Notes under the pieces: model-generated
What the model was told of the DNA's origin: nothing
The model's database searches: none
Seen by the model: only the letters and a program-made list of their open reading frames with translations
Assembly: GCA_964489695.1 (NCBI GenBank)
Contig: CAZAZP010000020.1
Location: forward strand, 1-18,897
Reading direction: 5' to 3'
Source of the DNA: CAYUXU01 sp964489695
GTDB taxonomy: Bacteria > Bacillota_I > Bacilli_A > Erysipelotrichales > Erysipelotrichaceae
DNA: 18,897 nucleotides
Part shown: one piece after another, positions 1-8,094 of the stretch
Position numbering within the stretch: the stretch's first letter is position 1
How the letters are laid out: every line of letters begins with the position of its first letter
Position numbers and translations under genes: made by a program

Positions 1-14
1 ATGGTCCTTTTTTT
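1..14. terminator. Possible right half of an intrinsic terminator cut by the window edge
   Basis: The window opens with ATGGTCC followed by seven T residues, which looks like the 3' arm and U-tract of a hairpin whose other arm lies before position 1. Read on the minus strand it is an A-run followed by GGACCAT, the usual left half of a bidirectional terminator. It lies 12 nt beyond the glgA stop codon, where a terminator for the glgCDA unit would be expected. The other arm cannot be seen, so this is inference. Confidence 0.35.
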
Positions 15-26
15 AACAAGCTAGAT

Positions 27-1448
27 TTAAAGATAATTATACATTTCTACATATAGTTTGGCGGATTTTTCCCAACTAACATCCTTTTGCATCGCTGATT
101 TTTGCAAGGATTTAAAATCAGTTTTATTTTCATAATATAAATTGACCGCCAATTTTAAGACATGGAATAAATCTTCTTCATTAAAACCCGTAAAGCTAAA
201 GCCAGTCCCGGTTTTTTCAAATTGATTATAAGGAGCGACGGTATCTTTTAATCCGCCTGTTTCCCGCACGATGGGTAAAGTGCCATAACGCATCGCAATT
301 AACTGTGAAATTCCACAAGGCTCAAATAAACTTGGCATTAAAAATAAATCACAACCCGCATAAATCTGATGAGCTAAGGGTTCGTTGTAACCACGATAAA
401 ATACCATCCGCCGGCGGAAACGATATTCTATTTGTTGTAAATTATATTCATAATCGCTATCGCCACTACCTAAAACGATTAATTGAATATCAAGTCCCAT
501 AATGTCTTTAATCCGATTAATGACTAACTGGACCCCTTTTTGCCAGGTTAAACGCGTAACAAGCCCCACCACACAAACCGCTTTATCAACCCGTAAACCT
601 AGTTGTTTTTGTAAAGCTGTTTTATTTAACACCTTTTTACTTAGTTGGCGCTCATTATAGTTTACAACCAAGTTGCTATCAGTACTTGGATCAAGTTTAT
701 CAACATCAATACCATTGATAATTCCCCAAAGATCAGCTTTACGCTGACCTAACACAAACTCCATATTCTCACCTAATTCACTACCTAAGATTTCATGAGC
801 GTATGTCAAGGAAACTGTATTGATTTTTTCTGAATATAGAATTGCTGCTTTCATGAAACTAATCATATCTTGGTGAAAGGCTAAGGTACCATTATGATAG
901 TAAGATAAAGGTAAACCTAAACAAGAAGTTAAAATTTCTTTTGGAAAATTTCCTTGATAGGCTAAATTATGAATCGTAAAAACGTATTTCGTGTCAGACA
1001 GTTGATAGTAATCCTTCCCTAACACCGCCATCATCCCAGTATGCCAATCATGAGCATGAATAATATCTGGTTGATATTTGAGTGTTTCTAATAGTTTAAA
1101 TACCGCGTGTTGGAAAAAAGCGAATCGTTCGCCATCATCAGCGTAACCATATAAATTTTCTCGTTCAAAATAACCTGCATGCTCAATAAAATAAGTGGTA
1201 ATTCCAGCATTTTCATGCGCGAAGACCCGGACTTGATGATTATATTTCGCCACTTGTAATTTAAACTTCGTTACTAGGCTAAATTTATCAAAGTATTTTT
1301 CAATAATTTCACCATAAAGCGGTAAGACAATCTTCACTTCTAGTCCTTGTTTGACCAAAGCAGCTGGCAATGAACCAATAACGTCGGCTAAGCCACCACT
1401 TTTAATATACGGTAAGCCTTCCGCAGCAACCATTAAAACTTTTTTCAT
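27..1448 (-). CDS. glgA: Glycogen synthase (ADP-glucose), GT5
   Basis: Cytoplasmic glucosyltransferase that adds glucose from ADP-glucose to the non-reducing ends of alpha-1,4-glucan. The 473-residue length is normal for bacterial GlgA. The N-terminal ADP-glucose-binding loop KSGGLADV is at residues 16-23, HAHDWHTG at 131-138, NGIDVDKLDP at 245-254, TRLTWQKG at 298-305, and the GT-B C-terminal signature SLFEPCGISQL at 373-383 carries the conserved Glu376. The usual Leu-Thr of EPCGLTQ is Ile-Ser here, a mild substitution. The ATG start has an AGGAG ribosome binding site 5 nt upstream, which overlaps the glgD stop codon. It is the last gene of glgC-glgD-glgA, so it is probably expressed from the promoter in front of glgC. 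Family and function are secure. Confidence 0.97.
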   Translation of the reverse strand: MKKVLMVAAEGLPYIKSGGLADVIGSLPAALVKQGLEVKIVLPLYGEIIEKYFDKFSLVTKFKLQVAKYNHQVRVFAHENAGITTYFIEHAGYFERENLYGYADDGERFAFFQHAVFKLLETLKYQPDIIHAHDWHTGMMAVLGKDYYQLSDTKYVFTIHNLAYQGNFPKEILTSCLGLPLSYYHNGTLAFHQDMISFMKAAILYSEKINTVSLTYAHEILGSELGENMEFVLGQRKADLWGIINGIDVDKLDPSTDSNLVVNYNERQLSKKVLNKTALQKQLGLRVDKAVCVVGLVTRLTWQKGVQLVINRIKDIMGLDIQLIVLGSGDSDYEYNLQQIEYRFRRRMVFYRGYNEPLAHQIYAGCDLFLMPSLFEPCGISQLIAMRYGTLPIVRETGGLKDTVAPYNQFEKTGTGFSFTGFNEEDLFHVLKLAVNLYYENKTDFKSLQKSAMQKDVSWEKSAKLYVEMYNYL

Positions 1449-1456
1449 ATTTACTC

Positions 1457-2569
1457 CTATAGATTATCGCGCCGGTTAATATAAATGGGCTTTTCCTTTT
1501 TCCCGATAATCTCTTTTTGTTGGTAAATTTTAGCATGTTTATCCACAATACAGCTAGATATTTTTACATCGTGGCCAATTTGAGCATAAGGTAAAATAAT
1601 TGAATCTTTTACCACCGCACCAGTTTCGATAATCGCATTACGGCCAATTACACAATTTTTAACAGTGCCATTAATTACTGAGCCATTAGCCACTAGAGCT
1701 TGGGAAACTTGAGCTTTATCACCATAATAGACTGGTACTGAATCATTAGTTCGAGTATAAATAGGCCAATTTTCATCAAATAAATCACTAGCTGAATTAT
1801 TTATTAAGGACATATTAGCTGAGTAATAAGACTGTAAGTCCCGAATAGCTAAACAGGTGCCTGCAATCGGATAACCAACCATAACTAAATCATAAATATG
1901 TTCCGCTAAAATATTTTTAAACCAATAAATAGAACTTAAAGCATTAGCTTTATGACATAAATCCAAAAATAAACTTTTCTTTAAAATGTAACATTCCGTT
2001 GAAATCTTACGGTGACTAGCTTGGCCCCGATTGGTCGAGATATCGACAATCCGACCCATATCATTGGTAATTAAGGCCTGACAACCATGAAATTGTTTAT
2101 CCGCTTGATCAGTTTCTTTATATAAGAAAGTCACATCCACCCCACTTTTTTCGTGCGCTACTAAAACTTCTTTAAAATTTTGTAAATAAACAAAGTGACT
2201 AGGAGCGATTATGACATGATCAAAGTCATTTTCAATAATATAGTTCTCATTTTGTAAGTAAGCTTGAATATCAGTATTATAGATGGTTGAAGTAATTTCC
2301 TTTTCACCATACATCACCCGTAATTTACCATGTTTAGAGTTAATGTTGTATTGTTGCCCCATCCCCACATGTTCAAAAACTGAGCGCGGTTTTTCCTTCA
2401 CATAAACATGAATTAAGCTTACATCAGAATTAGTAAAATTAGAAATTGGAAAATCAATTAACCGATAACGACCAATAAAGGAAACACTGCTAAATGGTCG
2501 ATGTTGGCTGATGCCTTCAATCCGAACATCATCACCTTCAAAACTGATAATTCCCATTGCTCGTGCCAT
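1457..2569 (-). CDS. glgD: GlgD, regulatory (non-catalytic) subunit of ADP-glucose pyrophosphorylase
   Basis: A 370-residue GlgC paralogue with a nucleotidyltransferase-like N-terminus (IGRYRLIDFPISN at 32-44) and a C-terminal left-handed beta-helix region (roughly 280-350, with repeated short Val/Ile-rich turns). The catalytic features of GlgC are gone. There is no GGRGTRL pyrophosphate loop near the N-terminus, the position matching the catalytic Asp in GlgC GDHIY is Ser124 (APSHFVY), and the EFEEKP substrate-lysine motif is absent. This is the known pattern of Bacillota GlgD, which forms a heteromer with GlgC and raises its activity. Its ATG overlaps the glgC stop codon by one base (TAATG), so the two are probably translationally coupled, matching a stoichiometric complex. 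The subunit role is inferred from the family. Confidence 0.93.
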   Translation of the reverse strand: MARAMGIISFEGDDVRIEGISQHRPFSSVSFIGRYRLIDFPISNFTNSDVSLIHVYVKEKPRSVFEHVGMGQQYNINSKHGKLRVMYGEKEITSTIYNTDIQAYLQNENYIIENDFDHVIIAPSHFVYLQNFKEVLVAHEKSGVDVTFLYKETDQADKQFHGCQALITNDMGRIVDISTNRGQASHRKISTECYILKKSLFLDLCHKANALSSIYWFKNILAEHIYDLVMVGYPIAGTCLAIRDLQSYYSANMSLINNSASDLFDENWPIYTRTNDSVPVYYGDKAQVSQALVANGSVINGTVKNCVIGRNAIIETGAVVKDSIILPYAQIGHDVKISSCIVDKHAKIYQQKEIIGKKEKPIYINRRDNL

Positions 2570-3705
2570 TAGATGCGCTCCTTTGCTATTTGATTAGTTA
2601 CTAGTAAAATTTCTTCACCGGCTGGATCACCGTAGTTTTCCGCTGTTAAACAGAGGTTTTCCATCACGACCGCTCGATTGACCGAAACACCAGCGCGAAT
2701 TCTCACGCCCTCATAAATTACGCTATCATTGACGACAGCTCCCGCTTCAATCACCACGCGGGCAGAAATTACAGAATTATTAACTTCACCTTTAATAATT
2801 GCTCCTTGATTAATGAGTGAATTTTTAACCGTTGCTTGACCACAGATTTGATGAGGTGGCATGGCTTGATCTTCACTATAAATCTTCCAACCAAAATCGC
2901 GAATGATTAAACCACTATTAGGATCAAGTAAATCCATATGAGCTTCCCAAAGGCTATCAACGGTTCCAACATCTTTCCAATAACCTTGGAAACGGTAAGC
3001 CACCAACTTTTTTTGTTCAGCTAGTAAAGTCGGAATGATGTTTTTACCAAAGTCATGACTAGAATCAGATTTAATCTCATCTTCTAATAAAGCTTGTTTT
3101 AAAACTGACCAATTAAAAATATAAATTCCCATTGAAGCCAGATTACTCTTCGGATTAGCAGGTTTTTCTTCAAATTCGATAATCGTGTCATCTTCTGCCA
3201 CGTTCATAATTCCAAATCGACTTGCTTCTTTTAATGGCACTTCTAAAACTGCGATACTAACATCCGCTTTTTTATCTTGATGATTTTTTAACATCCAGGA
3301 GTAATCCATCTTATAAATATGATCACCCGATAAGATTAAAACATATTCTGGCTTTTGGGTCTCAATAAAATCAATGTTTTGGCTAATAGCATCCGCCGTA
3401 CCACGGTATAAACCAAAGCCATCCTCTTTTTCTCGTGGTGGTAAAACATAAACTCCGGCATCTCGCGCATCTAGACCCCAACGTGAGCCGACTGCAACAT
3501 ACGAGTTTAAAAATATATTTTCATATTGGGTTAAAATTCCGACGACATTAATGCCAGCATTTGAGCAATTACTGAGTGGAAAATCGATAATTCGATACTT
3601 TCCCCCAAACATGACAGCTGGTTTGGCGACACGTTCGGTTAAATTATACAGGCGTGTTCCGCGACCTCCAGCTAAAATCATTGCAATTATTTCGTGACTA
3701 GCCAC
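2569..3705 (-). CDS. glgC: Glucose-1-phosphate adenylyltransferase, catalytic subunit
   Basis: Makes ADP-glucose from ATP and glucose-1-phosphate, the committed step of bacterial glycogen synthesis. The 378-residue length is typical. Visible motifs are the pyrophosphate loop AGGRGTRL (12-19), FPLSNCSNAGI (42-52), RGTADAI (101-107), GDHIYKMDY with catalytic Asp128 (127-135), FGIM (164-167), EFEEKPA with the glucose-1-P-binding Lys181 (177-183), and DVGTVDSLWEAHMDLL (245-260), followed by a beta-helix C-terminus. The start codon is GTG, chosen because AAGGAG lies 8 nt upstream and MASHEIIAMILAGG aligns with the family N-terminus. It is the first gene of glgCDA. The upstream region holds an extended -10 promoter and a cre-like site, so carbon catabolite control is likely. 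Allosteric behaviour cannot be read from the sequence. Confidence 0.97.
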   Translation of the reverse strand: MASHEIIAMILAGGRGTRLYNLTERVAKPAVMFGGKYRIIDFPLSNCSNAGINVVGILTQYENIFLNSYVAVGSRWGLDARDAGVYVLPPREKEDGFGLYRGTADAISQNIDFIETQKPEYVLILSGDHIYKMDYSWMLKNHQDKKADVSIAVLEVPLKEASRFGIMNVAEDDTIIEFEEKPANPKSNLASMGIYIFNWSVLKQALLEDEIKSDSSHDFGKNIIPTLLAEQKKLVAYRFQGYWKDVGTVDSLWEAHMDLLDPNSGLIIRDFGWKIYSEDQAMPPHQICGQATVKNSLINQGAIIKGEVNNSVISARVVIEAGAVVNDSVIYEGVRIRAGVSVNRAVVMENLCLTAENYGDPAGEEILLVTNQIAKERI

Positions 3706-3713
3706 TAATTAAA

Positions 3714-3719
3714 CTCCTT
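3714..3719 (-). promoter_or_regulatory. Ribosome binding site fixing the GTG start of glgC
   Basis: AAGGAG on the minus strand, within AGAAAGGAG, is 8 nt before the GTG at 3705-3703. No nearby in-frame ATG keeps the conserved MILAGGRGTRL N-terminus complete, so this site decides the start. Confidence 0.85.
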
Positions 3720-3744
3720 TCTGATATTATTGCTTCTTTCCTTT

Positions 3745-3753
3745 ATCTTATCA
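3745..3753 (-). promoter_or_regulatory. Extended -10 promoter for glgCDA
   Basis: The minus strand reads TGATAAGAT, a TGn extended -10 with hexamer TAAGAT (3750-3745). At 17 nt spacing the -35 region would be TTTCTT (3773-3768), a poor match, which fits an extended -10 promoter. The predicted transcript start is about 33 nt before the glgC GTG. A cre-like site overlaps the -35 region. This is a pattern match only. Confidence 0.5.
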
Positions 3754-3768
3754 TGATTAGTTCAATAA

Positions 3769-3782
3769 AGAAACCGCTTACA
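3769..3782 (-). promoter_or_regulatory. cre-like site (CcpA operator)
   Basis: The minus-strand sequence TGTAAGCGGTTTCT matches the 14-base cre consensus TGWAANCGNTNWCA at every position except the last. It sits between the divergent glgC and maltosyltransferase promoters and overlaps the glgC -35 position, where CcpA bound with HPr-Ser-P would repress. That reading rests on the consensus known from Bacillus and lactic acid bacteria; no ccpA gene is in this window. Confidence 0.6.
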
Positions 3783-3817
3783 CTGATATTTTTAGGCTAT
3801 TACCTAATTCATGGTTC

Positions 3818-3846
3818 TTGGCAAGCTCGCTATTTACTGATACAAT
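3818..3846 (+). promoter_or_regulatory. Sigma-A-type promoter for the GH13 maltosyltransferase gene
   Basis: TTGGCA (3818-3823), exactly 17 nt, then TACAAT (3841-3846): five of six matches to each consensus hexamer. The predicted transcript start is near 3853, only about 13 nt before the ATG, which leaves no room for a Shine-Dalgarno sequence. Confidence 0.7.
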
Positions 3847-3865
3847 GAGCGTAATCTAAAAAACT

Positions 3866-5953
3866 ATGATGAAACATCTACTTGAGCTTAAATCTGCGCT
3901 GAAGATTGCGCAAAAACAAAATCCGATTCCGGTTAACTACTATATACCGGATATTTGGGATGCTGCTAAATTACAATTATCAACTAATGAAAACAAAACA
4001 GGTTTAATTAAAGTTAATCCTTACCAATTTTTAGAGCAAACTATCGATTGGATTTTAGCGCAGAAATTACCCACAAAACTTGATTACTTACGTCCCTATT
4101 ACGATAATCATCCCCTCAAAGCCACTGAACGAAATGGTAATTGGCTAAAAAATAAAATCATTTATTCGCTTTTAATTCGGACTTCGACTGCTTTTGATCA
4201 TGACCAAAATGGTCATTTAGAATTATGCAATACTAGTGGTTTTAAAGAAACTGGTACGTTTGTTAAAACGCTGGCTCTTTTACCCTTTTTAAAATTATTA
4301 GGAGTTCAAGTAATTTATCTTTTACCCATTTTTAAAACATCCAAAACTAATAAAAAAGGAGAAGCTGGTTCACCTTATGCGGTCGCTGATTTTTTTCAAC
4401 TCGATGCAGATTTAGCTGACCCAATCGTCGGACCTGATTTTTCAATAGAACAACAATTTAAAGCCTTAATTGAGGCTTGTCATTTACTAGATATTAAAGT
4501 TACGATAGATATTATCCCACGCACTAGTAGTATTGACTCTGATTATTTAATTAGTCACCCTGAGTGGTTTTATTGGCTAAAAAAAGCTGATTTAACTCAA
4601 TATCAACCGCCAATTGTAGCGGACCTAAAAGGTCCCGTTGTTGCTGAAAAAAGTCATTTTCCCGCCTTGTTTTCTGCTCCAACAACCCAAACTTTTTTAA
4701 AGCTCTTTCAGCCTGACCCAAAAACCTTAAACCCAACAAAATGGCAACAGTTAGTTGACCAATATCAAGCAAACCCGACTTATTCGCCTCTAAAACTTTA
4801 TGAAGAAATCTTTGGTTTAACCGTTGCATCAGCTTTTTCTGATAATATCAATGATCCCCAACCAGTTTGGTCAGATGTTACTTACTGGCGCTTATTTTTA
4901 GATCATCCGAAAAATTCCACCCCCTATTTAAAACGGTATCGCTTAACGCCAGCACCCTATCTATTATTTGACGTTGCTAAAAGTTCACTTAATCCTGGCT
5001 TATTACCTAATTGGCCTCTTTGGGAATTATTAAGTGATATTTTACCTTTTTATCAAACAAATTATGGTATTGATGGCGCAAGAATTGATATGGGACATGC
5101 TTTACCCAAACAGTTAAATGCCTTAATCATTCAAAAAGCTCGCCAAGTAAATCCAAATTTTGCGTTAATCGCGGAAGAACTGAATCCTTATAATGCTAAA
5201 ATAGTCAAAAAACAAGGTTACCAAGTCGTAATTGGTAATGGCTTTGTCCAAATTCCTTATCTTGCAAGTTTTGGATTACACGAATTCTTTTATCAAAGTA
5301 AATATTTTGCTTTACCCATCTTAGTTGGTGGCGAAACTCACGATACTCCCCGTTTAGCTGCGTTTCCAGGCGGATTTGCGGTTGCCTACTTAATTACCTT
5401 ATTAAGCTATTTTACAGTTAATGGCGTGCCCTTTATCAATTCAGGCCAGGAGTTAGGCGAAACTAGTCCGATGAATCTTGGTTTGGGTTTTAATGATCCA
5501 AGTTTAATTCCCGTCGCGAGTAAAAAACAGCCAACGATAAAACTCGCCTTATTTGACTATGTGGCCTTTGATTATACGTGGTTATACCGGTGGAACATGG
5601 CTTTAGGTATTAACGATGTTTTAAAGTGGCGAAAAAAATATCTGAGTGCACTGTATCGACCCAATCAAAGTTATTATTTAAACTTTGATCATATGCGCAT
5701 TCCAGCTTTAGGTGTCGCATTAACAAGACAAAAAAGCTTACTCTTAGTTGTCGCCCACACGGAACAACAACACGCCAATGACATCACTTTGCACTTAGCT
5801 AATTTACCAGCCAAGTTTTTAAAACAACCCAAAATAACCTTAGTGTATTCAAATAAAAAAACTGCTGGTAGTACCTTTGACTTAAATGATAGCTTATTAA
5901 CCATCAAGTTTGAACCAACTGAATTTATGTTAATTGAATTTATAATTCCTTAA
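3866..5953 (+). CDS. Cytoplasmic GH13 maltosyltransferase, Thermotoga MTase type
   Basis: A 695-residue GH13 protein with no signal peptide. It closely resembles the Thermotoga maritima maltosyltransferase as I remember it: SPYAV (169-173), LIEACH (201-206), IPRT then DSD and HPEWFYW (217-237), NDPQPVWSDVT (329-339), GIDGARIDMGHALPK (401-415) and IAEELN (435-440). That enzyme moves maltosyl units between alpha-1,4-glucans. The catalytic residues are probably Asp408 (nucleophile), Glu437 (acid/base) and Asp493. GH13 region I lacks the usual Asn-His and reads DIIPRT (215-220). Region IV is THDTPR, with the canonical His492. The start is ATGATG without a ribosome binding site, so Met1 or Met2 is possible. 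It is divergent from glgC and convergent on pulA with no gap. No MalQ is visible here, so it may serve in maltodextrin disproportionation (inference). A GlgE-like maltosyltransferase or an amylase is the alternative. Confidence 0.78.
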   Translation: MMKHLLELKSALKIAQKQNPIPVNYYIPDIWDAAKLQLSTNENKTGLIKVNPYQFLEQTIDWILAQKLPTKLDYLRPYYDNHPLKATERNGNWLKNKIIYSLLIRTSTAFDHDQNGHLELCNTSGFKETGTFVKTLALLPFLKLLGVQVIYLLPIFKTSKTNKKGEAGSPYAVADFFQLDADLADPIVGPDFSIEQQFKALIEACHLLDIKVTIDIIPRTSSIDSDYLISHPEWFYWLKKADLTQYQPPIVADLKGPVVAEKSHFPALFSAPTTQTFLKLFQPDPKTLNPTKWQQLVDQYQANPTYSPLKLYEEIFGLTVASAFSDNINDPQPVWSDVTYWRLFLDHPKNSTPYLKRYRLTPAPYLLFDVAKSSLNPGLLPNWPLWELLSDILPFYQTNYGIDGARIDMGHALPKQLNALIIQKARQVNPNFALIAEELNPYNAKIVKKQGYQVVIGNGFVQIPYLASFGLHEFFYQSKYFALPILVGGETHDTPRLAAFPGGFAVAYLITLLSYFTVNGVPFINSGQELGETSPMNLGLGFNDPSLIPVASKKQPTIKLALFDYVAFDYTWLYRWNMALGINDVLKWRKKYLSALYRPNQSYYLNFDHMRIPALGVALTRQKSLLLVVAHTEQQHANDITLHLANLPAKFLKQPKITLVYSNKKTAGSTFDLNDSLLTIKFEPTEFMLIEFIIP

Positions 5954-8089
5954 TTATTGAGCTAAAATCGTTAAACTAATGGGGGCTAATCCAATCTTAG
6001 AAACAGCTTTAAGTTCCGTTTTACCTGTTTTATCAAATAATAAATCCGCTGGTTGACTAAATTCATAAGTCACCACATGTTTAGTTGGGTTAAAGAAAAT
6101 AAACAATTGTTTATAATACAAATAATTAATATCATTTAATTGATACAGCAATAATTGGTGTGGTAACTCGGTAAAGCTAACTCGTTTTAAAAACGCAGCG
6201 GTGTTTACATCCAAAAATAGTTGGCTAGTTTGGCGGAATTCTAATAAAGCTTGATAATACTCTTTCACACCCTGATAGTGGTGGAGCTGAGTATAATTTA
6301 ATTGGTTGACTAAATCACCACTTCGATAAGAATTAAAGACATGTTGTTTACTGCGACAGCCTTCTTGACCAAGTTGAAAAAAGATAATACCTAAAGAAAC
6401 TAATTGGCTCCCAATAACTAATTTTTGGCGGTCAATTTTTTCTTGGTGACTATCCGCTGGACAAGCTAGTTCAATTTTATCCCAAAGAGTATAATTATCA
6501 TGACATTCCACATAACTAATACTTTGGCGCGAACTTTGAAATAAATAGGAAAGCTCAGCTGGATCAGCATTAGCTAATAAAGCGGCACGAAAAGCTCCAA
6601 GGTAACTGATATCACCTAAACAGTAACCCGCTAAGTGTGAAGTTTCTAAGGCAGTTGGCCCTTTAACGTGGTCACGATAAAAATCATTAAAGAAACTAAG
6701 ACCAGGTAACTGCGCTGCATTTGCCAGCGTGGCGCGCTCGCCTTCTGGTAAAGATGTTGGCATATCCCAACCTTCACCATATAACATTAAGTCTGGTTTT
6801 AATTGTTTTAACGCTTGTTTAATCACTAACATTGTTTCAATATCCAAAATTCCCATTAAGTCAAAACGGAAACCATCAATATGATAATTAATTACCCAAT
6901 GCTTTAAGCTATCTAAAATAAATTTCCGAACCATCAGGTTAGAAGAATCGACATCATTCCCACAAAATGACCCATTTGAGACTACGCCATGTTCATTTAA
7001 GCGAAAATAATAATACGGCACAATCTTTTCAAAACTACTATTAGCTAAGTCATACATATGATTATAAACTACATCCATATTTACCCTTATCCCATGGCGA
7101 TGAAACGTCGCGACAACGGTTAAAAACTCTTTAATCCGGGCTAATGGATCAGCAGGATTTGAACTATAAGAACCTTCTAAAGCATTATATTGCACGGGGT
7201 CATAGCCCCAGTTATAAAACAAGTCAGGTATTTCTTCATCAATCGTGGCGAAATCATATACCGGCATTAATTGAACGTGGGTATATCCACAGGTAATTAG
7301 ATAATCCCAACCTACTGGTTTTAAGTCAGCATTAACGCGATTAGCTTCAATTAAACCAAGATATTTACCCTTAGCTTGAATCGTCGTCGCTGGATCACTG
7401 GAAAAATCTCGGACCGATAACTCACCAATTACGGCGGCCAAGGTATTATTTAAAACTGGTAAAGCTTGATCATACATTTCAATTTTAAGCTGTGAAAAAT
7501 CCACGACGCAAGAGTATTCGGCATTAGCGTTTGAACTTACCGCATAAGGATCAATGGTTTCATTGATTTGATTATTCACATAAACTACATAGCGATATAA
7601 TTGACCATGACAATTTTTTGGTAATTCAACTTGCCAGATTCCATTAGCTTGTCGGTTCATTCGGTAATAACGAGGTTCAGCTTGCGTTAATAACTTTAAA
7701 CTGACAGCGTGTGCTGTTGGTGCCCACAACACAAATTTCGTTTGATTGTTAGTGATTGTTGCCCCAAAATCTTCCCGATTACTTACATATTCTTGGTTAA
7801 AACGTTTAGTTCTAACAATTAAACCATATTCTAAAATACAGGATTGGCCATGTTCTTCATAAATCAGATAACGTTGGCCTAGCTCAATTAAAGCTTCATC
7901 AACCGTTAAACGATATTTTTTATAGCCTGCAGACTCTTCTAAAAACTCAGCTGGTAAGATATGTACTTGTTGGTTTTGGTCTTTGAGATAAAATTTCTCA
8001 CTTTGCCCAGCATAAAAATCTAGCCGAATATAAGCATGAATAATACCATAATTATCTAAAAAAGCCTCAAACCACTGTGTTTTTCGCAT
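5954..8089 (-). CDS. pulA: Type I pullulanase, cytoplasmic glycogen-debranching enzyme
   Basis: Hydrolyses alpha-1,6 branch points in glycogen limit dextrins. It has 711 residues and no signal peptide, so it acts inside the cell and fills the GlgX role. An N-terminal region (about 1-100) precedes a CBM48-like beta-sandwich (about 105-195), then the GH13 barrel. The type I pullulanase signature YNWGYDP is at 292-298, region I DVVYNH at 339-344, region II GFRFDLMG at 406-413 with nucleophile Asp410, region III YGEGWD at 437-442 with acid/base Glu439, and region IV ECHDN at 528-532. The usual GEEFLRTK segment reads QEGCRSK (575-581). It is the last gene of the pgm operon and starts 5 nt after the nitroreductase stop. 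No clear Shine-Dalgarno precedes it, so coupling is likely. Its stop abuts that of the convergent maltosyltransferase gene. Confidence 0.95.
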   Translation of the reverse strand: MRKTQWFEAFLDNYGIIHAYIRLDFYAGQSEKFYLKDQNQQVHILPAEFLEESAGYKKYRLTVDEALIELGQRYLIYEEHGQSCILEYGLIVRTKRFNQEYVSNREDFGATITNNQTKFVLWAPTAHAVSLKLLTQAEPRYYRMNRQANGIWQVELPKNCHGQLYRYVVYVNNQINETIDPYAVSSNANAEYSCVVDFSQLKIEMYDQALPVLNNTLAAVIGELSVRDFSSDPATTIQAKGKYLGLIEANRVNADLKPVGWDYLITCGYTHVQLMPVYDFATIDEEIPDLFYNWGYDPVQYNALEGSYSSNPADPLARIKEFLTVVATFHRHGIRVNMDVVYNHMYDLANSSFEKIVPYYYFRLNEHGVVSNGSFCGNDVDSSNLMVRKFILDSLKHWVINYHIDGFRFDLMGILDIETMLVIKQALKQLKPDLMLYGEGWDMPTSLPEGERATLANAAQLPGLSFFNDFYRDHVKGPTALETSHLAGYCLGDISYLGAFRAALLANADPAELSYLFQSSRQSISYVECHDNYTLWDKIELACPADSHQEKIDRQKLVIGSQLVSLGIIFFQLGQEGCRSKQHVFNSYRSGDLVNQLNYTQLHHYQGVKEYYQALLEFRQTSQLFLDVNTAAFLKRVSFTELPHQLLLYQLNDINYLYYKQLFIFFNPTKHVVTYEFSQPADLLFDKTGKTELKAVSKIGLAPISLTILAQ

Positions 8090-8094
8090 TAGAT

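Noticed and set aside
305..502. Short plus-strand open frame inside glgA
   Set aside because: Antisense to a well-conserved gene, with no ribosome binding site or recognisable domain.
4551..4829. Minus-strand open frame inside the maltosyltransferase gene
   Set aside because: Antisense to conserved coding sequence; the composition looks like a frame shadow.
5689..5907. Minus-strand open frame near the maltosyltransferase end
   Set aside because: Antisense shadow with no start signals.
3866..5953. GlgE (maltose-1-phosphate maltosyltransferase) as the identity of the GH13 protein
   Set aside because: It shares a general KG-x-GSP and HPEWF pattern, but the region II/III and NDPQP motifs match the Thermotoga maltosyltransferase better, and no trehalose synthase or maltokinase gene is nearby.
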